Assembly (NCBI GenBank): GCA_023228025.1
Contig: JALOCD010000011.1
Location: 1-56,021, forward strand
Direction: 5' to 3'
Length of the DNA: 56,021 bases
From: Prolixibacteraceae bacterium
GTDB taxonomy: Bacteria > Bacteroidota > Bacteroidia > Bacteroidales > Prolixibacteraceae
Of the stretch, positions 42,489-51,241 are shown in pieces (position 1 is the first letter of the stretch; each line of letters opens with the position of its first letter). The position numbers and the translations under genes are program-made. The notes beneath the pieces were generated by a model. That model made no database searches. It had not been told where the DNA came from and saw nothing but the letters and a program-made list of their open reading frames with translations.

Positions 42489-43517
42489 ATGTTAATGAGC
42501 AATAAGATCACCATTAAAATCTTCTTTCTACTGGTTTTAACTTTCCCTTATCTTGCGGCCACACCATTCCCTGAAGTCAAAAACAATATCACATCTGTTT
42601 CCGGAATACCTTCGCCGGTCGTTGCTGCGCTTTTTCAAACAATCAGTTATACTCCCGAAAATGACCAAAAAATTGACTCGGTTATCATTCCATTGAAACG
42701 TGCCGGGAGATTGCTGCTGGTCGAAGCCAATGTGGACGGAGAAACAGGCAACCTGCTATTTGATACCGGAGCCAACAACCTGGTACTCAACAGTACATAT
42801 TTTAGGAGCCATGTGAGATCGGATGCCTCCAGTCCCAGTGGTATTACAGGTTCTGTGGGCACTGTTGAGCAGATTACCATCGACAAAATTGAATTTGCCA
42901 ATCTTACCTACAAAAAGATCAAGGCCGATTTAACCAATCTCGGTCACATTGAAAACAGCAGGGGGATCAAAATCCTCGGACTCTTTGGGTTTAACATGAT
43001 CAGGGATTTTGAAATTATTCTTGACACCAAAAATAATCAACTGAAATTATACCGGATCGATAAAACCGGGAATAGAATTGTTTCCGGGCCGTCCAAGTTT
43101 AGACCGGATTATTCACAGTTGTTCAAAACCAACTCCAATATTCTCTTCCTATCAGGAAAGATTGGAGGCAGAACATTAGATTTTTGTTTCGATACCGGCG
43201 CCGAAACCAATGTTGTCAATAGTTATTCCAGTAAAAATATTCTGAATACCCTTACCATTACCCGCCGTTCGGGTTTGCGCGGGGCCGGATCATCCCGGTC
43301 GGAAGTATTGTTCGGACGAATGAACGACTTTACTTTGGGAAGCAAACGGATCGCCGGAATGGAGACCGTGGTTTCCAATCTTGAAGCGCTAAGTGACGCC
43401 TATGGCACAAAGATTGACGGGATACTCGGATTTAACTTCATCGAACAAGGCATTGTGTGTATTAACTTTGTCAAGAGGCAGTTTGGCATTCAATTTATGA
43501 AAGGAGACGAAAAATGA
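42489..43517 (+). CDS. Exported retropepsin-like aspartyl protease
   Basis: The product (342 aa from ATG 42489; an alternative ATG is at 42495, and a GTG frame start at 42468) begins with a signal peptide. It has two pepsin-like halves, each with the catalytic Asp-Thr-Gly-Ala motif: GNLLFDTGANNLVLNSTYF (Asp92) and LDFCFDTGAETNVVN (Asp235). Each is followed by a hydrophobic-Gly element (KILGLFGFNMI, KIDGILGFNFI). A single chain with both halves is unusual among bacterial retropepsin-like proteins, which normally dimerise. The next gene overlaps its end by 4 bp. Target proteins unknown. Confidence 0.82.
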   Translation: MLMSNKITIKIFFLLVLTFPYLAATPFPEVKNNITSVSGIPSPVVAALFQTISYTPENDQKIDSVIIPLKRAGRLLLVEANVDGETGNLLFDTGANNLVLNSTYFRSHVRSDASSPSGITGSVGTVEQITIDKIEFANLTYKKIKADLTNLGHIENSRGIKILGLFGFNMIRDFEIILDTKNNQLKLYRIDKTGNRIVSGPSKFRPDYSQLFKTNSNILFLSGKIGGRTLDFCFDTGAETNVVNSYSSKNILNTLTITRRSGLRGAGSSRSEVLFGRMNDFTLGSKRIAGMETVVSNLEALSDAYGTKIDGILGFNFIEQGIVCINFVKRQFGIQFMKGDEK

Positions 43518-44959
43518 GAATTGTCGTATCAATCCTACTTCTTTTCATCTTCATATTAGGCTCATTAAATTCAAGAGCTCAATATGAACCGGATAAAGTC
43601 TGTCGCATCGAAAATGGGAAAATAATCTTTTTGCTCAACCTGAAATGGTCGGACAAAGAGAAGAAAGAGATATCCACGCTTTTTGACCTGGACAGTACGC
43701 TGATGGCCAGGGCATTCAAAGGCGAGGCCAATATAACCTTCGAAGGGGAGCAGTGGAAGGCAGTCAGGCTAAAATCTTTTATCGTGGAACTTTCCAAACC
43801 ATTTAACGCAAAATCGATTAAAAAAGAGGTTGACACGGATGATTTGTATGACCTGCTCGACAAATGGATCAGTTTTTCGGGTCAAGATGATGCAGGGACA
43901 GAGGTTTATGGGGTAAACAGATTTGAAATAACCAATGCCTTTCACTACGACAAGACTGCCTGGTTCTATCTCGCCGGTAGGAAATCCGCCAAAAATGCAT
44001 ACATCTCCGGCTCTTTCAATGGGTGGAGCACCACCCAAAATCCAATGAAACGGGTTGATACGGGTTGGACTGCCGACCTGGATCTCAGTCCCGGTAAATA
44101 TACCTACAAATTTATCATCGATGGCACCTGGATATCAGACCCCTACAATAAGCTACGGGAAGACGACGGGACCGGTGGTTATAACTCAGTGGTGTACTGT
44201 CACAACCATCTCTTTAAACTTAGAGGCCATGAAACTGCCCGATCGGTAAATGTTGCGGGCAATTTCAACAATTGGAACACCAGGGAGCTGGCATTGGCGA
44301 AGACCCCTGATGGCTGGGCCCTTCCGGTCTATCTGCGCGATGGAAGCTATACCTACAAATTTATTGTTGACAATCGATGGTATACAGATCCGGATAATCC
44401 AACAGAACGCACAGACGGTCATGGTATTACCAACTCAGTTCTCTCCATTGGCGAGCCATATCTGTTCACACTGGAGGGTTATACCGATGCCCGTCAGGTG
44501 GTATTGGCCGGGAGTTTCAATGGCTGGAAAACCCACGAACTGTTGATGGATAAAACTGACAAAGGGTGGCAACTGCCATTTATCCTGTCGGCAGGAAATT
44601 ATGAGTACAAATTTATTGTGGATGGGAAGTGGATCACCGATCCCGGAAATCCCTTCTCTACAGGTGAAGGAAACTACGAAAACTCATTTTTAGCACTGAA
44701 GGCCAATTACCTTTTCCTGCTAAACAACCATGTAGATGCGGGAAATGTCATCGTAACCGGAAGTTTCAATGGTTGGAACACTAAAGGGTACAGGATGGTT
44801 AAAAAGGATGGGAAATGGATCTTCCCTTTGTACCTGAAAGCCGGGAAGCATACCTACAAATTCATTGTCGACAAAAATTGGATCATCGATCCGTTCAACA
44901 AGCTTTTTGAACAAAACGAGTATGGCACCTACAATTCAGTATTGTGGATAAGTCAGTGA
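43514..44959 (+). CDS. Exported protein with four tandem CBM48/AMPK-type glycogen-binding modules
   Basis: The 481-aa product has a signal peptide (MRIVVSILLLFIFILGSLNS), a unique N-terminal domain (about 25-145) and four ~82-residue modules (about 150-231, 232-313, 314-396, 397-481). Each carries a GSFNGW/GNFNNW signature (SGSFNGWS, AGNFNNWN, AGSFNGWK, TGSFNGWN), then YTYKFIVD...W..DP...N. This is the immunoglobulin-like carbohydrate-binding module that recognises alpha-1,4/1,6-glucans. No catalytic domain is present. Start codon overlaps the protease stop (ATGA), so the pair is translated together. Surface starch/glycogen or polysaccharide binding is inferred. Confidence 0.88.
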   Translation: MRIVVSILLLFIFILGSLNSRAQYEPDKVCRIENGKIIFLLNLKWSDKEKKEISTLFDLDSTLMARAFKGEANITFEGEQWKAVRLKSFIVELSKPFNAKSIKKEVDTDDLYDLLDKWISFSGQDDAGTEVYGVNRFEITNAFHYDKTAWFYLAGRKSAKNAYISGSFNGWSTTQNPMKRVDTGWTADLDLSPGKYTYKFIIDGTWISDPYNKLREDDGTGGYNSVVYCHNHLFKLRGHETARSVNVAGNFNNWNTRELALAKTPDGWALPVYLRDGSYTYKFIVDNRWYTDPDNPTERTDGHGITNSVLSIGEPYLFTLEGYTDARQVVLAGSFNGWKTHELLMDKTDKGWQLPFILSAGNYEYKFIVDGKWITDPGNPFSTGEGNYENSFLALKANYLFLLNNHVDAGNVIVTGSFNGWNTKGYRMVKKDGKWIFPLYLKAGKHTYKFIVDKNWIIDPFNKLFEQNEYGTYNSVLWISQ

Positions 44960-45030
44960 TATTTAATGTCTGTGCCTCTTATCAATAACACATTTTCCCA
45001 TTCTTTGCTTCATTCAAAACTGCCAATGTT

Positions 45031-45368
45031 CCGTCCGAAATAAACTTCCCGGATTTTCCGAGCATGCTACCGCGGACGGCTCTTTATTCATCATTCTTTT
45101 CCAGGGGTTCCGTTTCACTCCACCCCTGGCTACCAAGATTTCGCCACTATGTGGCTTAACCCCAGAGTCGAGCTAGTCCTTTCGTTGTTTCACCGTTTCG
45201 AATTCGGCTATGCTCAGGTTTCGGCTCGTCCTGTCAAATATTCGTCCACTTTCAACTCACAATTTTCAACTTTCCACTTTTAACTTTCAACTCCGTCTCC
45301 CATTCTCAGTCTCTCAGTCCATCCGTCTTCCTAGTCATCCCAGTCATCCTAGTCGTCCTAGTCATCCA
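45031..45368 (-). repeat. Dispersed structured repeat, copy B
   Basis: Read on the minus strand it matches copy A almost throughout: a GATGACTAGG decamer tract (45305-45368) that contains the ppk2 stop codon, an AGTTGAAAGTTAAAAG tract, a GAAACGGTGAAAC motif, hairpin GCCAC-ATA-GTGGC, hairpin CCAGGGGT/ACCCCTGG (45101-45108/45122-45129) and hairpin CCGTCCG/CGGACGG (45031-45037/45073-45079). It separates the convergent CBM48 and ppk2 genes. The first part of the spacer (44960-45030) holds nothing else. Confidence 0.88.
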
Positions 45369-46369
45369 CTCGTCCCTGTCTCTACGTCTTTCCAGCAATC
45401 CTCAGCAAGCAACTGCTGCTTCAGTTTCTCCAATTCAGCCACCTGTTCCTTGCTGACTGTCGGATAGGCCAGGGCCATCGAATCCATTGCATGCAGAATA
45501 GCAGCGGCCACTACTATACGGGCATAATGTTTGTTGTCGGCAGGTACAATATACCATGGTGATTTTTCAGAGGACGTTTTTCTGATCAGATGTTCATAGG
45601 CATCCATGTACTCTTTCCAATACTTCCGCTCCACGAGATCCGACTTACTGAATTTCCAGTTTTTTTCAGGTGTTTCAAGACGTTCAAGGAAGCGCTTTTT
45701 TTGTTCCTTTTTCGACACATGCAGAAATATCTTCACAACCAATGTCCCGTTGTTGTTTAAATAAGTCTCAAAATTCCGAATATCGTTCAGCCGGTCTTTC
45801 CAAATATCTTCGGTGATGAGTTCTTGGGGTATCTTTTGTGATTTAAGAATTTCTTCGTGCACCCTAACCACCAAAACCTCCTCGTAGTAAGACCGGTTAA
45901 AGATACCTATCCTCCCCCTTTCGGGAAGGTGTTTCATGCACCGCCAAAGGTAATCATGATCCAGCTCTTCGGCATTGGGCGCTTTAAAAGCATTGACATC
46001 ACAGCCTTGCGGATTGATCCCCGACATCACATGCTTGATCGCCCCGTCTTTACCCGCCGCATCCATTGCCTGAAAAATGACCAGCAACGACCACTTGTCA
46101 TCTGCATACAATTTGTCCTGCATCTCCGAAAGCGCCTTTACGCTTAATTCAAGAATCTCCTGTGCCAGCACATTCCCTTCGTTACCCAAATCGGAACTTG
46201 CATCTTTGGGAAAATCATCCAAATCAAATTTATGATCGTCAGTAATCCGATACTTCTTGGCAAGTTTTTTTGCAAACTTTATCAGATCAGTACTGTTCGG
46301 TTTGGTCGCTACATTTACTTCCCGCTTTTTGGCATCTGGTACCGGAACACTTTCATTGATGTTTGTCAT
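45362..46369 (-). CDS. ppk2: Polyphosphate kinase 2 family protein
   Basis: PPK2 enzymes transfer phosphate between polyphosphate and nucleotides. The product (335 aa from ATG 46369; the longer frame would overlap the upstream gene) has the Walker A-like MDAAGKDGAIKHVMSGINPQG and Walker B/lid NRSYYEEVLVVRVH, then KKRFLERLETPEKNWKFSKSDL, all of the PPK2 class. Class I, II or III (NDP or NMP use) cannot be settled from motif inspection. It is the last gene of the signalling operon below, with 19 bp from the HD-YitT stop codon, and its own stop lies inside the copy-B repeat. Confidence 0.92.
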   Translation of the reverse strand: MTNINESVPVPDAKKREVNVATKPNSTDLIKFAKKLAKKYRITDDHKFDLDDFPKDASSDLGNEGNVLAQEILELSVKALSEMQDKLYADDKWSLLVIFQAMDAAGKDGAIKHVMSGINPQGCDVNAFKAPNAEELDHDYLWRCMKHLPERGRIGIFNRSYYEEVLVVRVHEEILKSQKIPQELITEDIWKDRLNDIRNFETYLNNNGTLVVKIFLHVSKKEQKKRFLERLETPEKNWKFSKSDLVERKYWKEYMDAYEHLIRKTSSEKSPWYIVPADNKHYARIVVAAAILHAMDSMALAYPTVSKEQVAELEKLKQQLLAEDCWKDVETGTSG

Positions 46370-46388
46370 ACTACAAGATTGATAAAAA

Positions 46389-47849
46389 TTAATGATGATG
46401 CCTGCGTTTGATAACTCCCCCGGAAGCCTCCTTGATCGTATTGGCAAAAACAAAGGCGTTCGGATCCAGATTGTAAACAAGGTTCTTCAACTTCCTTAAT
46501 TCCAGCCTGGTAATCACGGTGAAAATAATGTCACAATCGGCGCTGATCTCAAATTTACCCGGAAGAAAACCCCTCTCCCCCTTGTATACGGTAATTCCTC
46601 GCCCGAGGTCGTTGACCAACTGGTATTTTATCAATTCACTTTTCCCGGAAATGATGGTCACCCCGGTATAGGCTTGTATCCCTTCAACAACATAGTCAAT
46701 GCAACGGGTTGCCGAGAAATAGGTCAATACGGAATAGAGCGCTGTTTCGATCCCAAATTTAAAGGCGGCAACGCTAAAAATGAGAATGTTAATACCTAGA
46801 ATAATTTCAGTAATGGTGAAGGAGGTCCGTTTTAAAGTGTAGAGGGCCAGCACCTCAATTCCATCCAGCGCAGCGCCGGAGCGCATAATCAGTCCAACGC
46901 CGATGCCCAAAAATACCCCTCCAAAAATGGAGATAAGAAGCTTGTCCGTTGTTATTGCAACATCCGGCAGCAGTGTAAGGCAGATTCCCAGAAGAATAAC
47001 ACTGATCATTGTCCTGAATGCGAACCTTAATCCGACAGAGAAATAGCTTACAATGATAAATGGGAGGTTCATCACTACAATGACGATGGCAAGGTTGAAA
47101 TGGTACAATTCGTGGATCAGCAAGGAGATACCGGTGATGCCCCCGTCGAAAAAATGGTTGGGAACCAGAAATCCCTTCAAGGCATAACCTGCAAAAATTA
47201 CCCCAACCACCGTCACAAGAAGATCCTGAACGATTTCCAGGGGTTTGTTTCCATGCGATTCAGTAATCTTTGCTTCAAGTTTTGACTTTAAATGTTCGAG
47301 GTTCTTTTGTTTACCCGGCTCCCTTTCGTTTATCGCTGTCCGGGTATAATAGCGATGCGCCGAGATGAACTCGACTTGTTTGAGCAACCAGTCGAAACTG
47401 GCTTTTACAATGCCTGCTTCCCTGAATTCTTTGAAAAGTTTCCCGGCTAATTCGTTATACTGTTCTGTACCCAGATAATAAAGATCAGCGTCACACATGA
47501 TCTTTTCCAGCAGATCTTCCGGGACGGAGGGCAAATGGGTAACCATGATGATCCGGCAAATTTTTTCTACCTGTTCAGGCGTATATCCAAAATCGGGAAG
47601 GTGCATTCTGGCCAGAATGCAGGATTGCTCTTCGTGGCCTGTAAATGCTTGCATATAGCCGGCATCGTGAAATAAAGCTGCCGTTTTAAGCAATACAAGA
47701 TCTTCGCCGCCGACCCCTTCGCATTGGGCAAGATGTTCAGCTGCTTCGACCACTCCAATCGTATGGCCAACATTGTGATAAGTAAGGTAGGCCGGTAAAT
47801 TGGCCTCCAGTTTCTGTATCAAAAATGAATATACCTGATCAAATTGCAT
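46389..47849 (-). CDS. HD-domain / YitT-type membrane protein fusion
   Basis: I start it at 47849 (MQFDQVYSFLIQ), just after the cyclase stop codon; this gives 486 aa. Residues about 20-135 form an HD phosphohydrolase-like domain with His25/His29, the HD doublet His61-Asp62 (FHDAGY), His105 and Asp120/Asp122. After a Lys/Glu-rich linker, residues about 205-400 form a YitT-family (DUF161) membrane domain with five to six segments (FAGYALKGFLVPNHFFDGG...), ending with a DUF2179 domain (about 405-475). HD fusion to YitT is unusual to me. Ends RRHHH. A role in nucleotide or ion signalling is inferred only. Confidence 0.82.
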   Translation of the reverse strand: MQFDQVYSFLIQKLEANLPAYLTYHNVGHTIGVVEAAEHLAQCEGVGGEDLVLLKTAALFHDAGYMQAFTGHEEQSCILARMHLPDFGYTPEQVEKICRIIMVTHLPSVPEDLLEKIMCDADLYYLGTEQYNELAGKLFKEFREAGIVKASFDWLLKQVEFISAHRYYTRTAINEREPGKQKNLEHLKSKLEAKITESHGNKPLEIVQDLLVTVVGVIFAGYALKGFLVPNHFFDGGITGISLLIHELYHFNLAIVIVVMNLPFIIVSYFSVGLRFAFRTMISVILLGICLTLLPDVAITTDKLLISIFGGVFLGIGVGLIMRSGAALDGIEVLALYTLKRTSFTITEIILGINILIFSVAAFKFGIETALYSVLTYFSATRCIDYVVEGIQAYTGVTIISGKSELIKYQLVNDLGRGITVYKGERGFLPGKFEISADCDIIFTVITRLELRKLKNLVYNLDPNAFVFANTIKEASGGVIKRRHHH

Positions 47850-47866
47850 GGTTATCCAGTAATAAT

Positions 47867-48898
47867 TTAGTTCAAGACCTCGTATATCAGAACCTCTTCC
47901 GCCTTGTTTTTCAGGCGGGCCGGCCCAATCAATTGACAACTGAAGGATTGTTTAACCTTTTCATAAGCCTCCTTTGAAATCACAATTTGCCCTATCCCGG
48001 CTACATCCTGCAAGCGCTGCGCTACATTTACAGTATCTCCGATGACGGTGTAATCGAGGCGTCGCAGCGTGGCCGATCCAATATTTCCGGAAATCATCTC
48101 TCCGCTGTTGATCCCCACAGAAACCTTTGGCATAAAACTGGAATTCCCCTCCATCGCTTCAATTGTATTCCGGATGGAAAGGCATGCATCAATGGCGCGG
48201 TCGAGGTGGTAATCCCCTTTGAAGACGGCCATTACGCAATCCCCGATAAACTTGTCGACCATCCCTTGCTGGGCAATGATCTCTTTCACCATCAAATCAA
48301 AATACTGGTTAAGCACTCTTACCACCGTATCGGGCGACTCCCTTTCGCTGAAGGATGTAAAGCTGCAAATATCGATGAATGCTACCGTTGCCTCAACGGT
48401 TTCGTTGGCCATGAGTGATACCTCATATTCGCGGCTTCCCATGAAATTAAGGACATTCTCGTCCACGTACATTTTGAGGATATTGTTCTCCTTGATCGCC
48501 CGCAGAGTCTCCCGGATCAGTTTCACATGCTGAATGGTTTTCTCCATGGTCAGTTCAAGGTCCTCGAAATCGACAGGCTTGGTCACGAAATCAAAGGCGC
48601 CACGATTCATCGCCTTACGTATATTTTCCATGTCGCCATAAGCCGAGACCATCACCGTTTTAACCAGCGGATTGGTCTCGTTGAGTTTCGTCAGCAGGGT
48701 CAGGCCATCCATCTCAGGCATGTTGATGTCGCTCAGTACGATTTCAACTTCAGGGTACTCTTCCAACTTTTTTAGGGCATCCTTCCCATTGACGGCAAAA
48801 ACAAAATCGTACTGCTGCTCCCTGATTTTCTTTCTGAATTTTTGTCTGATGAGTATTTCAAAATCTGTCTCATCATCGACAATTAAAATTTTTATCAT
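47867..48898 (-). CDS. Response regulator with class III nucleotidyl cyclase output
   Basis: The 343-aa protein joins a receiver domain (1-120; acidic DDE, phospho-acceptor Asp57 in LSDINMPEMDG, Lys in TKPVDF) through a coiled-coil to a class III cyclase (about 165-343). Metal Asp residues are Asp176 (AFIDICSFTSFSE) and Asp220 (KFIGDCVMA). Substrate-defining Lys216 and Thr284 (DYTVIGDTVN) fit adenylate use; transition-state Asn291 and Arg295 are present. So phosphorelay should control cAMP synthesis. Start overlaps the upstream regulator by 4 bp. Confidence 0.93.
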   Translation of the reverse strand: MIKILIVDDETDFEILIRQKFRKKIREQQYDFVFAVNGKDALKKLEEYPEVEIVLSDINMPEMDGLTLLTKLNETNPLVKTVMVSAYGDMENIRKAMNRGAFDFVTKPVDFEDLELTMEKTIQHVKLIRETLRAIKENNILKMYVDENVLNFMGSREYEVSLMANETVEATVAFIDICSFTSFSERESPDTVVRVLNQYFDLMVKEIIAQQGMVDKFIGDCVMAVFKGDYHLDRAIDACLSIRNTIEAMEGNSSFMPKVSVGINSGEMISGNIGSATLRRLDYTVIGDTVNVAQRLQDVAGIGQIVISKEAYEKVKQSFSCQLIGPARLKNKAEEVLIYEVLN

Positions 48899-49275
48899 GG
48901 GATGATGGTTTTTAATTTATGTTTCAACGCCGGAAAATCCAATGGCTTGGTTAGGAAGTCATCCGCTCCCAGTTCCATGGCCATTCGATAGTTGTGTTCG
49001 TCGCCATATGCCGTAATCATCATGACCACCGGTGGCGGTTTGGCATATTTTTCCCTGATCTGTTTCAGCAATTGAAGTCCGCTCATTCCGGGCATATTGA
49101 TGTCAGAAAGAATCAATACGGCTTCATGTCCCGGATCTTTTAGGAACTCCATCGCCTCTTCCCCGGAAAAAGAGAAGGCAAACTCTAGTGTTCCGTGCTT
49201 AATCTCCTTTCTGAAATGCTGCAGGAAAAGATCCTGAATATCCATTTCATCGTCAACTACCAATATTTTTGCCAT
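48895..49275 (-). CDS. Stand-alone receiver-domain response regulator
   Basis: A 126-aa CheY-like protein with DDE at residues 8-10, phospho-acceptor Asp58 (LSDINMPGMSG) and Lys in LTKPLDF. No output domain. It is close in sequence to the receiver of the following cyclase (LQHFRKEIKHG versus IRQKFRKKIREQ, LSDINMP in both), so the two probably arose by duplication. Possibly it competes for phosphate from the upstream kinase, 25 bp away. Confidence 0.93.
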   Translation of the reverse strand: MAKILVVDDEMDIQDLFLQHFRKEIKHGTLEFAFSFSGEEAMEFLKDPGHEAVLILSDINMPGMSGLQLLKQIREKYAKPPPVVMMITAYGDEHNYRMAMELGADDFLTKPLDFPALKHKLKTIIP

Positions 49276-49300
49276 ATTCTTATTTGGTTCATAGAAAAAT

Positions 49301-50650
49301 TCAGACCGGGAGATGTATGGTGAAAATGGATCCCTCTCCCTCTTTTGTTTCGACTTTCAGCTCCCCACCGTGGCTTTTCGTCACAATCTCATAGCAAAGT
49401 GACAATCCCAATCCGGTACCGGCCCCTGTCGGTTTCGTCGTGAAAAAGGGTTGAAAGATCTTATCGATGACTTTTGCCGGGATTCCATTCCCGTTGTCAA
49501 TTACCTTGATCTCAACTCCGGTTTCTCTCTTTTTTGTGGTTATCAAAACGGATGGTTGATAGCTCTCGCCAAGCGATTTCTTTTTTTCGTTGACCGCGTA
49601 AAAAGCGTTTGTAAGCAAATTGAGTATCACCCTTCCAAAATCCTGGGGAATAACATTGATTTTGCCAATGGTATCATCAAAATCAGCATCAAATTTCGCG
49701 TTGAAACTTTTGTCCTTTGCCCTCAAACCATGGTAGGCCAGTCGCATGTATTCATCCGCAAGTTGATTGATATCGGTAAGCTCCTTCTGACCGGTACTTG
49801 CCCTTGAGTGTTGCAACATTCCCTTTACAATACTGTCGGCCCTTTTACCGTGGTGGTTTATTTTTTCCAGATTTTTTTTCAGGTCGGACAAGATTTGCTG
49901 CACCTCCTCCTTGTGCCCCTGGTCCATTTCGGCTGCCATCTCATCCAACAGTTCATTGCTTACCTCCGAAAAATTGTTGACAAAGTTTAAAGGGTTCTGA
50001 ATTTCATGGGCTATTCCGGCAGTCAGCTCGCCAAGGGAGGCCATCTTTTCTGATTGGATCAACTGCGACTGGGTGTTTCGCAACTCTTCGAGGGCCTGCT
50101 CCAACTCCTCTTTTTGTTTTGTCAATTCAGCAGTCCTTTCACTCACAAGCGCTTCCAACTCTACTTTCCTTAAGGCGATGGCCCGGTTGAGTTCATCCTC
50201 GTGCAGCCGTTTGATCCGCTCCTTTTCTGCAGCCTTGCTTTGCCTGTTCTGACTGTAGAGCAAGGCAACAAACCAGATAAATGCGATGGTTCCCGCGCTT
50301 TTGAAATAGGCTTCATTCGTTTTAAAAAAATCGTTGCTTAGGATCTCCATCAAATCACTGACAAAATCTACGGCCACATAAGGAACAAAAGCGAAGATAA
50401 ACATACGCAAGGGCTGCAGTTCCTTTTGCCGGAAGGGAATGACTATCAACAAAATCAGATAGAGGTGCCAAACCCACTTCATGAGCTCACCACCCCGAAA
50501 AACAAAATCCAATGCAAATAGAATAGCGGAAAGTATGAGGGCATTATTAAAGAGCTTTTCCCATTGCGGAAGCTTGTTGACGCTGGCAAATTTCCTAAAC
50601 CGAAATGAATAGGCAACACTTACAATTAACGGGGCAACAGATAGATCCAT
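49301..50650 (-). CDS. Membrane histidine kinase
   Basis: The 449-aa product has N-terminal hydrophobic segments (about 5-20, 35-50, 58-72, 82-97, 125-142), a coiled-coil (about 150-205), a HisKA-like phospho-acceptor segment (ASLGELTAGIAHEIQNPLNF) and an ATPase domain with N box (NLLTNAFYAVNEK), DNGNGIP, FQPFFTTK and GTGLGLSLCYEI. It is the first gene of the operon and feeds the two receivers downstream. No periplasmic sensor domain larger than a loop is apparent, so the signal may be membrane-borne. Confidence 0.93.
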   Translation of the reverse strand: MDLSVAPLIVSVAYSFRFRKFASVNKLPQWEKLFNNALILSAILFALDFVFRGGELMKWVWHLYLILLIVIPFRQKELQPLRMFIFAFVPYVAVDFVSDLMEILSNDFFKTNEAYFKSAGTIAFIWFVALLYSQNRQSKAAEKERIKRLHEDELNRAIALRKVELEALVSERTAELTKQKEELEQALEELRNTQSQLIQSEKMASLGELTAGIAHEIQNPLNFVNNFSEVSNELLDEMAAEMDQGHKEEVQQILSDLKKNLEKINHHGKRADSIVKGMLQHSRASTGQKELTDINQLADEYMRLAYHGLRAKDKSFNAKFDADFDDTIGKINVIPQDFGRVILNLLTNAFYAVNEKKKSLGESYQPSVLITTKKRETGVEIKVIDNGNGIPAKVIDKIFQPFFTTKPTGAGTGLGLSLCYEIVTKSHGGELKVETKEGEGSIFTIHLPV

Positions 50651-50879
50651 AGGACAATATTTTGTTAGTCTGACCGACCGGAAACGAGAAGATCGAATTA
50701 TTCCGAATTACGCCGGGCCGATTGATTGGCGTACCCATGCCTTTCATCCCCTGTCGGTGGAGTAAAATTAATTAAATCGGACATAGAAACACTCATATAG
50801 TATTTCCATTATAAAAAGCCAGGAAGGATTTCGGATTGCTGAGTAACCGACCGCTAGCAGAAAGAACATTCTTCATGGA

Positions 50880-51241
50880 TCAATATCCTGAATAAAATTG
50901 GTTGAACAACAGTTTAAATGTGCTGTAGGTCTGGCCCCTGAATGCAATCTCGGGTCCAAAGGCGCACAATTTCCCCTTCCCAACTTTTGCCTCGAAGGCG
51001 GCCACCCCGTTCAACAAATATTCCTGCCCAAACGCCCATCCGCTTCGAAGTGGCCGGGCAGAATCGAACCAGACGATGGGCCTGATCCTGCCATTGCTGA
51101 CTGCCTCCGGGGTCAATCTGAATACCGGGCTCGAATCGAAGAAGATATCTGCACCGGACTCCATCCCCAAGCCGTGGTCATGGTTGAATCGATCCGGGTA
51201 TGGGACAGAAGCAGTAGCAGTTGCGTCGGTTTTAATCTCAT
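50880..51241 (-). pseudogene. Remnant of an M14-type zinc carboxypeptidase
   Basis: The C-terminal 110 codons (50880 to about 51220) carry DIFFDSSPVFRLTPEAV, PLRSGWAFGQEYLLNGVA and VGKGKLCAFGPEIAFRGQ, sequences I associate with the tail of exported M14-family peptidases in this phylum; that assignment is from memory. A signal-peptide-like start (MRLKPTQLLLLL, from 51241) precedes it in another frame. The catalytic zinc-binding core is entirely missing. This looks like a gene collapsed by internal deletion plus frameshift. The upstream spacer 50651-50879 shows nothing of note. Confidence 0.55.
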
